Notes: generated by a model from the sequence alone, not told the origin. DNA of 31,228 bases from an uncultured bacterium (GCA_905215555.1 CAJMQU010000053.1:1-31228), one strand, 5' to 3'. Numbered from the stretch's first letter, positions 1-8,982 are shown. Numbers and translations: made by a program.

Positions 1-26
1 AAGAACGTGAATAAAGAGTAAAAAAG

Positions 27-60
27 AAAGGAATTACGGAGAAATTTCCGTAATTCCTTT
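27..60 (-). terminator. Intrinsic terminator downstream of the C1B peptidase gene
   Basis: A perfect 14-bp inverted repeat (arms 27-40 and 47-60) encloses a 6-nt loop. Read on the minus strand, the stem is followed by a T-rich run (CTTTTT). It lies about 125 bp past the stop codon of the minus-strand peptidase and is the obvious transcription end for it. The stem is symmetric, so it may also stop plus-strand transcription entering from the left. Confidence 0.75.
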
Positions 61-186
61 CGTTAACGAGCACGACAGCAACAGGGCTGTCAAAGGAGGG
101 GGTAAAATATTATACTACTGCAATTAATGGGTTTACCCTTGCAATGTTCTGACCAGCCCTTGCCTCCCCTTCTTCGTGAGTAAGGG

Positions 187-1587
187 TTAATCTTCTTCTG
201 CAAACATCGGATCCCATGCCGGCAGACGAATCGGCTTCTGTTTGAATATATCCATCACTTTGGCAGGAACATACTTAGTTTCCAGCACCAGGCGGAACAT
301 GTATTCATCAAACCATTCATCGGTCATAATCAAGTGACCCTGATAACCGTTTGCGGGTCCCCAGCTATTCTCTACCATCCACTTCACGGGTTTCCCGTCT
401 TTATTCAAGTCCACGGCCATAAGAGTCATGGCGTGGCTGGACCCACTGGCGAAAGTCTGGATACGCTGTTTCTTGTCCATACTGAAAGTGGTACCCATCA
501 GCGATTCGTAATCATAGTTTTTCACATCAAGCAAGCCACGTTCGGAATTCAAGAACTTGCCCACATCACAGGAGAAATACATCATGGTACTGTCCTTCAG
601 GGAGGCGATGGCCATTTCCTTGATGTCTTCCACCGGCAGGTTGACGTATGTCCAGTTTTTGCCGTCGTAGCGATGACGGTCGTAATCTATTTCATAACAT
701 TTGTAGTATTCGCGTGTAGGATCGTTCATCACCATCACGTAGTCGGTCAGCAGATTCTCGTCGCCATACTTTTTCAGGAAAGACATCGGAGTGTGATGTT
801 CAGTTTCTACAGGAATGCCTTTGGCATCTTTGCGCACATAATCAAATTCCGTGGGCGGAACTCCAAGATTCAACACCAGCATGCGGTAAATGGTGCCGAG
901 CATATTTGTCTTTTCCTTATCCAATGCGGCGGGTTTCGCTCCTTTGGAGGCAAGGTCGCGCAGCTGCAAGCCATATTCTTTCAGCTTCAGAGAGATAAGG
1001 TTTGCCATACGTGACGTGTTATCGCTGCTATTCGTTTCCGGCATCGCTTCTTTAGGCACCAAGCCATATTTACTGACGATATCGGCCACACCAGTAAACG
1101 TTCCTCCGTCACTCAGCGGATGCTGGAAAAGCCATTCTACAGTCTTGTCACTCATCGGATTCTTGCTTGTGTCGATAATGCCTTGCAGAAAAAGGTTCGC
1201 TTTCTCCAGCTGATCCCAAAAGAAAGGGTAAATCTCCGAGAACTCAAACGACTGGAAATCATATTTAGCGATAGCCTTGGCACGCATCACATTCAGCCCC
1301 GTGAAGAGCCAGCAACGGCCGGATGACTTTTGATCCGTAATTCCCTTGGAATTTACTTTTACGGAGAAATGAGTATCCATACCTGTCAGGTTTTCCTGGT
1401 TAAGAGCCAGCTTACGGATGTCGTTGTTGCCGATAGCATTGCGCAGAGCCTTATCGGCGGTAGTCCCCTGGTAACTCTGTTTAATCTGGTTCAGCATAGT
1501 TTCGCTGATACCACCCTTCCCGTCTTGTGCCTGCATGGAAAACAGAGCGGCACTGAAAACAAAAACTGATAAAATTCGTTTATTCAT
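187..1587 (-). CDS. Exported C1B cysteine peptidase (aminopeptidase C / bleomycin hydrolase family)
   Basis: This 466-residue papain-fold peptidase is expected to trim N-terminal residues from peptides. The bleomycin-hydrolase signature is visible: oxyanion Gln86 and nucleophile Cys92 in DQKSSGRCW, His385 in SSHAMT, and Asn407 in ENSWG. The length fits the family (about 450) plus a leader. Residues 1-20 have a basic start, a hydrophobic core and an AQ junction, so the protein is probably exported to the periplasm, whereas classical PepC is cytoplasmic. It is monocistronic, divergent from the barrel gene at 1815, and ends at the hairpin at 27-60. A TAAATTTG box at 1702-1709 (minus) suggests a leader of about 110 nt. 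The family call is firm; the location is inferred. Confidence 0.9.
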   Translation of the reverse strand: MNKRILSVFVFSAALFSMQAQDGKGGISETMLNQIKQSYQGTTADKALRNAIGNNDIRKLALNQENLTGMDTHFSVKVNSKGITDQKSSGRCWLFTGLNVMRAKAIAKYDFQSFEFSEIYPFFWDQLEKANLFLQGIIDTSKNPMSDKTVEWLFQHPLSDGGTFTGVADIVSKYGLVPKEAMPETNSSDNTSRMANLISLKLKEYGLQLRDLASKGAKPAALDKEKTNMLGTIYRMLVLNLGVPPTEFDYVRKDAKGIPVETEHHTPMSFLKKYGDENLLTDYVMVMNDPTREYYKCYEIDYDRHRYDGKNWTYVNLPVEDIKEMAIASLKDSTMMYFSCDVGKFLNSERGLLDVKNYDYESLMGTTFSMDKKQRIQTFASGSSHAMTLMAVDLNKDGKPVKWMVENSWGPANGYQGHLIMTDEWFDEYMFRLVLETKYVPAKVMDIFKQKPIRLPAWDPMFAEED

Positions 1588-1701
1588 AATATAATAATTG
1601 TTTTATAATATGTTACATTCCCTGTATCATGCCCGTGTCTCCTCCGTAGCAAGTCCGGAGTTTATATGGTCAAGCAGATTTTCCACCCCGGTGGAATGAT
1701 G

Positions 1702-1709
1702 CAAATTTA
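1702..1709 (-). promoter_or_regulatory. -7 box of the C1B peptidase promoter
   Basis: TAAATTTG on the minus strand matches the Bacteroides -7 consensus TAnnTTTG. No clear TTTG -33 box is found at the usual spacing. The predicted leader contains the near-perfect palindrome TTCCACC-CC-GGTGGAA (1681-1696), immediately downstream of the box. Confidence 0.5.
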
Positions 1710-1814
1710 GTTGCTTTTTTGAAACTTTTAGTAAATTCTTTAGATTTATTGTCAATTGAATTGAAAACTTATCCAAATAAATTAGTTTTCTTTGCACCCT
1801 CATTCGTATATGAT

Positions 1815-3020
1815 ATGAAGAAATATATATTAGGTATTATGACGTTACTGCTTTCAGTAACAGTTCTTTCCGCTCAGGAAATAATAAATTCGGCTACTGA
1901 TAATGACACGACTCCGGCATTGACCAAACGTGAATTACGCAAGCAAAAGGTAGCAAAACGGAACTTGCATTATAACATTCTGGGCGGCCCCAGCTATACT
2001 CCCGATTTTGGAGCCGTACTTGGCGGAAGCGCCCTGATGACTTTCCGAATGAATCCCAGCGACACTACGCAGTTGCGTTCTGTGGTTCCCGTGGCCATCG
2101 CTTTCATTTTCAATGGCGGCATAAACCTCTTTTCCAAACCCCAGCTCTTCTTCAAAGGCGACCGTTTCCGCATCTTCGGAAAGTTTGCCTATAAAAATAC
2201 GGAAGATAATTTCTATGGTTTAGGCTATCATACAAACAAAAATTATGTCCGCAGCGATACCACCAGCCAATACCGTTACAGCGGCATACAATTCAATCCT
2301 TGGTTCCTTTTCCGCCTGGGCAACAGTAATATATTTGCCGGTCCGCAGATAGATATCAATTACGATGACATCACGGAGCCTGCCAAGCATCTGGTTGACG
2401 AACCTTCCTACAGAGCTGCCGGAGGAACAAGCAAGGGATACACAAATTTCAATTCCGGTGTCGGCTTCCTGCTGACATACGACAGCCGTGATATCCCTGC
2501 CAATGCATACCGTGGGATGTATCTTGATTTCCGGGGAATGATGTACACTAAATTTCTCGGAAGCGATGACAACTTTTACCGTCTGGAGATAGACTACCGC
2601 CAGTATAAGAGTTTAGGTAAACGCAGGGTCCTTGCCTGGACGGCTCAGAGCAAAAACGTATTCGGCGATGTGCCGTTGACGCAATATGTACTCACCGGAA
2701 CTCCTTTCGACCTGCGCGGTTATTACATGGGGCAATATCGCGACAAATCCTCTCACGTAGTCATGGCAGAGTATCGTCAGATGATAAACACCGACAAAAG
2801 CACATGGCTGAAACGCATGCTCAACCACGTCGGCTTCGTAGGCTGGGCGGGTTGCGGCTTCATGGGTCCCAATCCCGGAAAAATAGAAGGTGTGTTGCCT
2901 AACTATGGTTTAGGACTGCGCATCGAAGTGCAGCCCCGCATGAACGTACGCCTCGATTTGGGTAAAAATACGGTCAACAATCAAACGTTGTTCTACTTCA
3001 ACATGACGGAAGCATTTTGA
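1815..3020 (+). CDS. Small Omp85-superfamily outer-membrane barrel (BamA/TamA-like C-terminal domain)
   Basis: The product is 401 residues. The ATG at 1815 is chosen over an upstream in-frame start because it opens directly on a signal peptide (MKKYILGIMTLLL...LSAQ) and follows a promoter-like TTTCTTTG at 1787-1794. Alternating hydrophobic strands, the FDLRGYY segment (R301-G302-Y303), which resembles the conserved RGF/Y loop-6 motif of Omp85 proteins, and a terminal Phe indicate an outer-membrane beta-barrel. There is no room for POTRA repeats: only about 60 residues separate the signal peptide from the first strands. The substrate is unknown. Similar proteins are annotated as bacterial surface antigen or BamA/TamA family. 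It is probably transcribed alone. Confidence 0.75.
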   Translation: MKKYILGIMTLLLSVTVLSAQEIINSATDNDTTPALTKRELRKQKVAKRNLHYNILGGPSYTPDFGAVLGGSALMTFRMNPSDTTQLRSVVPVAIAFIFNGGINLFSKPQLFFKGDRFRIFGKFAYKNTEDNFYGLGYHTNKNYVRSDTTSQYRYSGIQFNPWFLFRLGNSNIFAGPQIDINYDDITEPAKHLVDEPSYRAAGGTSKGYTNFNSGVGFLLTYDSRDIPANAYRGMYLDFRGMMYTKFLGSDDNFYRLEIDYRQYKSLGKRRVLAWTAQSKNVFGDVPLTQYVLTGTPFDLRGYYMGQYRDKSSHVVMAEYRQMINTDKSTWLKRMLNHVGFVGWAGCGFMGPNPGKIEGVLPNYGLGLRIEVQPRMNVRLDLGKNTVNNQTLFYFNMTEAF

Positions 3021-3156
3021 TAAATGAACCATTTGTTTCCGTCTTATATATGTAATGTAAAGGATATCTTATAACAGATAATTAATAACTTATAGCCGGC
3101 AACTATTTTCAGCGTTTCTCTTGCATCAGTAAAAGATTATCCATATTTTTGGGCAT

Positions 3157-3164
3157 TATATTTG
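3157..3164 (+). promoter_or_regulatory. -7 box upstream of the membrane glycosyltransferase
   Basis: TATATTTG matches the TAnnTTTG consensus and lies 30 bp before the ATG at 3194. Because it is downstream of an alternative in-frame ATG at 3149, it argues for the later start. The -33 element is weak. Confidence 0.5.
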
Positions 3165-3193
3165 TTTACCTTAAAAACAAAACTGAGGATATC

Positions 3194-4390
3194 ATGAGAA
3201 CTTTCGAGATAGTATTCTGGATGAGCCTGTTTATCGTATTCTACACTTATATAGGATATGGGATTGTATTGTACGTTCTGGTCAAAATTAAAGAAACTTT
3301 CCACAAACCGGTACGTTACTCCATCCCCCCCGATGAAGAATTACCCGAACTAACCCTGTTCATTGCCGCTTATAACGAAGAAGACGTTGTAGACGAAAAG
3401 ATGCAGAACTGCCTGGAGCTGGATTATCCCACAGAAAAATTACAAATATTCTGGGTCACGGACGGCAGTAACGACCACACCAACGAACGCCTTGCACGCT
3501 GGCCGCAAGCCACCGTGCTCCACCAGCCCGAACGCCAGGGTAAAACCGCTGCGCTCAACCGGGGAATGAAATTCGTCAAAACTCCCCTCGTTGTGTTCAC
3601 CGATGCCAATACCCACCTGAACCGGGAAGCCCTACGCGAAATCGTCCATGCCTTTGTCAACCCCAAAGTAGGATGTGTGGCAGGCGAAAAGCGCATAGCC
3701 ATGCAGAGCAAAGATAATGCCGCATCCGGCGGAGAAGGCATTTACTGGAAATACGAATCCACGCTGAAAGCCCTCGACTCACGCCTCTACTCGGCCGTAG
3801 GCGCTGCCGGAGAATTGTTCGCCATACGCAGCGAATTGTTTGAAGATATGCGGACGGACACATTACTTGATGACTTCATTCTCTCCCTGCGCATCGTCAT
3901 GCGGGGGTATACCATTGCTTACTGCGCTGCCGCCTATGCCACCGAAAGCGGTTCGGCGGATATGCGGGAAGAAGAAAAACGTAAGGTACGCATCGCAGCG
4001 GGTGGATTGCAGTCCGTCTGGAGGCTGCGCCCGTTGCTGAACCCTTTCCGTTACGGTTTGTTCAACTTCCAATATGTGTCCCATCGTGTCCTGCGGTGGT
4101 CCATCACCCCCATTCTATTGTTCCTGTTGCTTCCCCTCAACATAGTGTTGCTTTTCACCACCGCCCGACTGCTGTTTTACGCCGTCATCTTGGGGTTGCA
4201 GATACTGTTCTACCTGATGGGAATCTGGGGTTACATCCTCTCGCAAAGACACATCAAGAACAAGATACTCTTTATTCCTTATTACTTCCTCTTCATGAAC
4301 GTAAACGTGATAAGAGGATTCCGCTACCTGAGCAAACGCAAAGGCAACAAGAGCGGAGCTTGGGAAAAAGCACGAAGGGCAGGCCAATAA
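3194..4390 (+). CDS. Membrane family 2 glycosyltransferase (COG1215, poly-GlcNAc/cellulose-synthase-like)
   Basis: This 398-residue processive-type GT2 is expected to use a nucleotide sugar at the inner face of the inner membrane. An N-terminal transmembrane segment (about 6-30) precedes the GT-A domain: TLFIAAYNEE (54-63), VTDGSND with Asp90, TDAN with Asp137 (DxD position), TLLDDF with Asp226-Asp227 as acceptor/base, and GGLQSVWR (270-277), a variant of QxxRW. Three or so hydrophobic helices fill 300-375, and the tail is basic. The start at 3194 follows the TATATTTG box. The gene ends 41 bp before the hybrid kinase, on the same strand, so co-transcription is possible. The product polymer cannot be read from sequence; no partner export genes lie nearby. 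Confidence 0.85.
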   Translation: MRTFEIVFWMSLFIVFYTYIGYGIVLYVLVKIKETFHKPVRYSIPPDEELPELTLFIAAYNEEDVVDEKMQNCLELDYPTEKLQIFWVTDGSNDHTNERLARWPQATVLHQPERQGKTAALNRGMKFVKTPLVVFTDANTHLNREALREIVHAFVNPKVGCVAGEKRIAMQSKDNAASGGEGIYWKYESTLKALDSRLYSAVGAAGELFAIRSELFEDMRTDTLLDDFILSLRIVMRGYTIAYCAAAYATESGSADMREEEKRKVRIAAGGLQSVWRLRPLLNPFRYGLFNFQYVSHRVLRWSITPILLFLLLPLNIVLLFTTARLLFYAVILGLQILFYLMGIWGYILSQRHIKNKILFIPYYFLFMNVNVIRGFRYLSKRKGNKSGAWEKARRAGQ

Positions 4391-4431
4391 AGCCTCCCGC
4401 CCACCAATAAATCTAAATACAAAGAGAAACA

Positions 4432-7095
4432 ATGAAAAGCATCCTGAAAGATACGAATAACTCCGAGAAACTCTTGAACATGACATCAGATACGTTGATA
4501 CTCATGGACAAGGATGGTATGTGCGTAGATATAGCCATTCACAACGTAAATCTCTGGTTTCTGAAAGAAGAAAAGCTGCTCGGAAAGAACTTGTTGGCAA
4601 TGCTGCCTTCCAGAACATACAGCGAATTTTATCCGGAATTCCGGAAAGTTCTGTTGCGAAGAGTCAAGTCAACCCGCAACTACGAACTGACATTGCAGAA
4701 CGAAACTTATTTCTTCAAATGCATCATGCAGCCTTACGGTGACTTGATATTATGCCAGTATCGCGACATCACAGAGCGCAGCCAGCGCAAACTGGAACTC
4801 GAAAACAAGAACCGGGAACTCTTCGAAATACAGAAAGCCGCACTCATCGGCAGCTGGCTTTACGACACCTCTACCCAAGAATTCACCTATGCAGGCCAGA
4901 CGGGTATCATGTGTACGGAAGAAACTCAAAACATTCTGATAGACGCATACATAGACACCATTCTTCCCGAAGACAGAGCCTCTTTCAACGACTGGCTCAC
5001 CGCCAACCTGAAGGGGAACATGGAAGAGAGCATAGATTACCGTATCTCCTACAACAATAAGATATATTATATCCGCCTGAAAGCATTTGCCCGCGAGTGC
5101 TACAAAGACGGAAACATCACCCTGGAAGGATATATACAAAACATCACCGACATCCAGCAAAAGCGAAACGACATCAACCTTCTGACCCATGCCATCAATA
5201 ATTCTACGGAAGACATCTTCGCCGCCCACGAAGACGGTACACTGATATTTGCCAACCGACAGTTCATGTTGCACCACAACCTGGGGAACGCGGAAGATAT
5301 CACACAACTGAAAATATATGAGATCCAATCATATATACCGAACAAAGAAAGCTGGCAAAAGATGGTGGCTGACGTAAAAGAGGGAGAAAGGCAGCAGACC
5401 TTCAGCATGTACAACCCCTTCCCACTCTGTCCGGACATACTGGCCTACGAAGGCAATGCCTATTGGGTGACCAGTGATGAAGGGATAGGAACCCTGTGGG
5501 CATTCGGCAGAAATATATCCCAACGTATCCTCCACGAACAGCAAATCAAGCGGTTCAACCAGATATTGGATAAAATTCTGGAACATCTTCCCGCAGGTAT
5601 CGTCGTGAAAGATATTAAGAACGAGTTTAAATACCTCTATCGCAACCGCGAGTCGTACAACCGTGATGTCCCCATGCAGGAGGCTTTGGGAAGAGACGAC
5701 TTTGATTTCTATCCTCTGGAAACAGCTCGGGAAAAGCGCCGACAAGATATGGAAATAGCCACCAACGGACAAGAGATGCACTGGATAACCGAAGAACGCG
5801 ATGGTCATGGCAACCCTCTCTTCCTCGACAAGCGGAAAATGAAAATCGAGAGCAAAGACTTCTCCCCTATTCTTCTGAACATCGAATGGGACATCACCGA
5901 CATGGAACTGATGAAACGGGAACTGATGATTGCCAAAGAGAAAGCCGAAACTTCCGACCAGCTCAAATCGGCATTCCTCGCCAACATGAGCCACGAGATA
6001 CGCACGCCACTCAACGCCATCGTCGGATTTTCACGCATCATTGCCGAAAGCGAAGATACCGAAGAGCGCAAGAGTTATTACAACATCGTAGAGGCAAATA
6101 ACGAGCGCCTGTTGCAACTCATCAATGAAATTCTCGACCTTTCGAAGATAGAAGCCGGCATTGTAGAATTCAGTGTCGCCACGGTTCGCCTGCATCCGCT
6201 ATGCAAGGAAATACATGACGCTCACGTATTTCGCTGCCCAGAGGGTGTCGAACTTATCTTTGAAGCTTCGGACGAAGAACTCCGTATCGACTCGGACAAG
6301 AACCGCATTTTTCAGGTCATATCAAATCTGATAGGAAACGCGTTTAAGTTTACCACCAAAGGCAGCATCAGTTATGGCTATCGGCAGGAGGGAGAAAAAA
6401 TAGTATTCCATGTGACCGATACCGGTACGGGCATCGCTCCCGAAAAGATAGAAAAAGTATTCGAACGCTTCGTGAAGGCCAACAACTTCGCACAGGGCAC
6501 AGGTTTGGGATTGGCCATCTGCAAGACCATTATCGAGCGTTTGGGCGGAACGATTTACGTAACTTCCGAATTCGGAAAAGGTACCACCTTCACCTTTACC
6601 CTACCTGCAAACGCGGCAAAAGAAGAAGAGAAAGAGCTGCTTAAAAATGTACTCGAAAGCAACGAGCTGACAACCGAAGAACAAAGTATAATAACCGAAA
6701 ATGCAGAAGGCACACCGGCCTCGGCTACAAAAGATGCCGAGATGAAAACTGTCCTGATAGCCGAAGACACGGACAGCAATTACATCCTGACCAAAGCAAT
6801 TCTTAGTAAAGAATATCATCTGGAACGTGCCAAAGACGGCATGGAAGCCGTCAATATGTTCGCAGAAATAAACCCGGACATCATACTGATGGATATGAAA
6901 ATGCCGAACCTTGACGGACTGGATGCAACGAGAATCATCCGTGAATTATCACCGGACGTGCCCATTGTCGCTCTGACAGCTTTTGCCTACGACAACGACC
7001 GTAAAGCAGCATTCGAAGCCGGATGCAATGATTTTCTGACCAAACCTTTCACACAGGAAAAGTTGAAAGAAACAATAAAGAAGTGGATAAAATAG
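4432..7095 (+). CDS. Soluble multi-PAS hybrid sensor histidine kinase with receiver domain
   Basis: The product is 887 residues. About four PAS-type sensor repeats fill residues 10-495, with internal 'RDITER', 'IQNITDIQQ', 'GRNISQR' and 'EWDITD' ends typical of PAS-PAC junctions. They are followed by HisKA (phospho-His521 in NMSHEIRTPLN), HATPase_c (N624-N635 N-box, Asp663 in DTGTGI, GTGLGLAI) and a receiver domain with Glu778-Asp779, phospho-acceptor Asp821 in LMDMKMPN, and Lys871. No signal peptide or transmembrane helix is visible, so it should sense a cytoplasmic cue. It has no DNA-binding output, unlike the one-protein hybrid two-component regulators of polysaccharide loci, so it needs a phosphotransfer partner or acts by protein contact. 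The upstream neighbour is the glycosyltransferase. Confidence 0.92.
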   Translation: MKSILKDTNNSEKLLNMTSDTLILMDKDGMCVDIAIHNVNLWFLKEEKLLGKNLLAMLPSRTYSEFYPEFRKVLLRRVKSTRNYELTLQNETYFFKCIMQPYGDLILCQYRDITERSQRKLELENKNRELFEIQKAALIGSWLYDTSTQEFTYAGQTGIMCTEETQNILIDAYIDTILPEDRASFNDWLTANLKGNMEESIDYRISYNNKIYYIRLKAFARECYKDGNITLEGYIQNITDIQQKRNDINLLTHAINNSTEDIFAAHEDGTLIFANRQFMLHHNLGNAEDITQLKIYEIQSYIPNKESWQKMVADVKEGERQQTFSMYNPFPLCPDILAYEGNAYWVTSDEGIGTLWAFGRNISQRILHEQQIKRFNQILDKILEHLPAGIVVKDIKNEFKYLYRNRESYNRDVPMQEALGRDDFDFYPLETAREKRRQDMEIATNGQEMHWITEERDGHGNPLFLDKRKMKIESKDFSPILLNIEWDITDMELMKRELMIAKEKAETSDQLKSAFLANMSHEIRTPLNAIVGFSRIIAESEDTEERKSYYNIVEANNERLLQLINEILDLSKIEAGIVEFSVATVRLHPLCKEIHDAHVFRCPEGVELIFEASDEELRIDSDKNRIFQVISNLIGNAFKFTTKGSISYGYRQEGEKIVFHVTDTGTGIAPEKIEKVFERFVKANNFAQGTGLGLAICKTIIERLGGTIYVTSEFGKGTTFTFTLPANAAKEEEKELLKNVLESNELTTEEQSIITENAEGTPASATKDAEMKTVLIAEDTDSNYILTKAILSKEYHLERAKDGMEAVNMFAEINPDIILMDMKMPNLDGLDATRIIRELSPDVPIVALTAFAYDNDRKAAFEAGCNDFLTKPFTQEKLKETIKKWIK

Positions 7096-7111
7096 GAGAA
7101 ATACAGGGGAC

Positions 7112-7195
7112 GGGGGAACAAGGGGACGAGGACATTCGGCGTGTTAGTGGAAAAGACTTCGCCCGTGGACATAATTCATCTCCTTGTCCCCTCGT
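7112..7195. repeat. Imperfect G/C-rich inverted repeat between convergent genes
   Basis: The arms GGGGAACAAGGGGACGAGG (7113-7131) and its near complement (7182-7200) match at 16 of 19 positions around a loop of about 50 nt. The left side also shows near-tandem GGGGAC units. Lying between the stops of the kinase and carboxyltransferase genes, it could form a large hairpin that ends both transcripts. There is no U-tract, so it may instead be a small dispersed intergenic element. Confidence 0.4.
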
Positions 7196-7206
7196 TACCC
7201 ATCTCC

Positions 7207-8982
7207 TTACGCAAAGATGTCACTCCTCTGAATATAAGCGATCACATCGCCTTTATTCACCATATCACCTTGCTTGGCGCACACTTCTACGACACGTCCG
7301 GTAAATCCGGTCAATATCTTCTCGTATTCTCCCCAAGGAGTGGAGAGATAACAGAACACTTCATCATGCTGGTATTTACGACCGATGAACGGAGCCACCG
7401 AAGGACCTTCTACGGAGACTTCCCACAGAACCTGTCCTTTATCCGGAGCAATAATAGGATCAGCCTTGGCACGTTTCAGTTTTTTGATTTCTTCTTCCGA
7501 ATAGCCGTTTTTCGCCATAGCAGTATCCTTGGCACGCTGCAGTTCATCTTCGAAACGCTTCTTGGCAGCACCCGACTTATAATCGCGATATTGACGGTCG
7601 TGCATGGCAAGTTCGAAGAGTTCTTCATCATCTTCGCCATACTCCCAACCGTTCTCATCCATTTCTTTCCGGAATTCATCCAAAGCATCCGGATAATTCA
7701 ACTGCGGGTCTGTGTCCACAAACTCATAGCCTTTTGATTTCGCCAGTTCCACAATTTCAGGAGCCAGTTCACCAGGCAGGCGCCCGCTCTTGCCCAAAAT
7801 CATATCCCAGGTATGATTATCTATCATCGTCCAGCGCTCCTCACCTTTCACTAGCTGCATGAGGTTCATCAGTGCCACATTCTTCACATACTGGCTGAAA
7901 GGTGTCACCAATGGAGGATAGCCCAACTTGGGCCAAACATATTCCACTTCGTCGAACAACATCACCAACAAGTCATCGAGACTGAGTTCCTGCTGGTTCT
8001 TCCCTCGCAAGATCATGTTTATTCCCGAATGCACGCCCTTCAAATCCGCCATCATAGACCCCATCATACCGCCCGGTAAGCCGCACTTCAGCAACAGGGA
8101 AGACATATGTTTATTTGTCGGATCCATGAAATAGCCCAGAAAGTCGTCAACGAATTCCTGCGTCATGGCACGCGCTTTCATATATGCTTTCATATTGATA
8201 TCCGGCACCTGGAAACCCAGATCTTTCAACATCGCCTGCACCGAAATCACGTCCGGATGCACTTTACCCCATGACATCGGTTCTATGGCAACGTCAATGA
8301 TATCCGCTCCATTTTCACAAACTTCAAGAATAGAAGCCATCGACAAGCCCGGACCACTATGACCATGATACTGAATTATCACCTCCGGATGCCTTTCCTT
8401 AATCGTCTTCGTCAGGCGTCCCAACATTCCCGGACGACCGACACCTGCCATATCTTTCAAACAGATTTCGGGTGCTCCGGCTTCAATCAACTGGTCGGCA
8501 ACATGGGCATAATATTCCACCGTATGCACAGGCGAGTGCGTGATGCAAAGCGTGGCTTGCGGTATCATCCCCGCCTCCAACGCATATTTGATAGAAGGGA
8601 TTATATTCCTCGTTTCATTCAAGCCACAGAAAATACGAGTGATATCCACCCCTTGGGCATGTTTCACACGATACATCAGACGGCGCACATCAGCAGGAAC
8701 AGGGTACATACGCAAAGCATTCAGGCCACGGTCAAGCATATGTGTCTGTATGCCCACCTCATTGAAAGGCTGGGTAAAAGCGCGTACAGCTTTGTTGGGA
8801 TTTTCACCGTACAGCAGATTCACTTGTTCAAAAGCTCCACCATTCGTTTCCACACGGGCAAAACACCCCATTTCGATAATCAACGGTGCAATACGTACCA
8901 GTTGGTCTACACGGGGTTGATATTTACCGGAGGATTGCCACATGTCACGGTAAACAAGACTGAATTTAATTTCCTTTTTCAT
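7207..8982 (-). CDS. Carboxyltransferase-domain protein (pyruvate carboxylase B / oxaloacetate decarboxylase alpha homologue) lacking the biotinyl lysine
   Basis: The product is 591 residues; the ATG at 8982 is preferred to a GTG one codon earlier. The TIM-barrel carboxyltransferase domain occupies about 1-290, followed by the conserved carboxylase region (LPGGMMGSM, LVTPFSQYVKN) and a C-terminal lipoyl-like hammerhead domain (515-586). Metal ligands of the family are kept: Asp13 in RDMWQ, Lys176 in CLKDMAG, His206/His208 in YHGHSG. The biotin domain lacks the AMKM motif; aligning TGFTGRVVEV puts Gly551 of STPWGEYEK where the lysine should be. The catalytic Thr of GMTSQP aligns with Lys240 of WGKVHP. 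It stands alone, without OadB/OadG or a biotin carboxylase. It probably acts on an oxoacid, but a biotin-dependent reaction looks unlikely. Confidence 0.8.
   Translation of the reverse strand: MKKEIKFSLVYRDMWQSSGKYQPRVDQLVRIAPLIIEMGCFARVETNGGAFEQVNLLYGENPNKAVRAFTQPFNEVGIQTHMLDRGLNALRMYPVPADVRRLMYRVKHAQGVDITRIFCGLNETRNIIPSIKYALEAGMIPQATLCITHSPVHTVEYYAHVADQLIEAGAPEICLKDMAGVGRPGMLGRLTKTIKERHPEVIIQYHGHSGPGLSMASILEVCENGADIIDVAIEPMSWGKVHPDVISVQAMLKDLGFQVPDINMKAYMKARAMTQEFVDDFLGYFMDPTNKHMSSLLLKCGLPGGMMGSMMADLKGVHSGINMILRGKNQQELSLDDLLVMLFDEVEYVWPKLGYPPLVTPFSQYVKNVALMNLMQLVKGEERWTMIDNHTWDMILGKSGRLPGELAPEIVELAKSKGYEFVDTDPQLNYPDALDEFRKEMDENGWEYGEDDEELFELAMHDRQYRDYKSGAAKKRFEDELQRAKDTAMAKNGYSEEEIKKLKRAKADPIIAPDKGQVLWEVSVEGPSVAPFIGRKYQHDEVFCYLSTPWGEYEKILTGFTGRVVEVCAKQGDMVNKGDVIAYIQRSDIFA

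Noticed and set aside
1719..1814. 32-residue N-terminal extension of the Omp85-type barrel
   Set aside because: It would put sequence ahead of a clean signal peptide and it overlaps the promoter region.
7207..8982. Pseudogene of oxaloacetate decarboxylase alpha
   Set aside because: The frame is intact, the metal ligands are conserved, the length is normal and a consensus promoter is present; the missing residues look like divergence, not decay.
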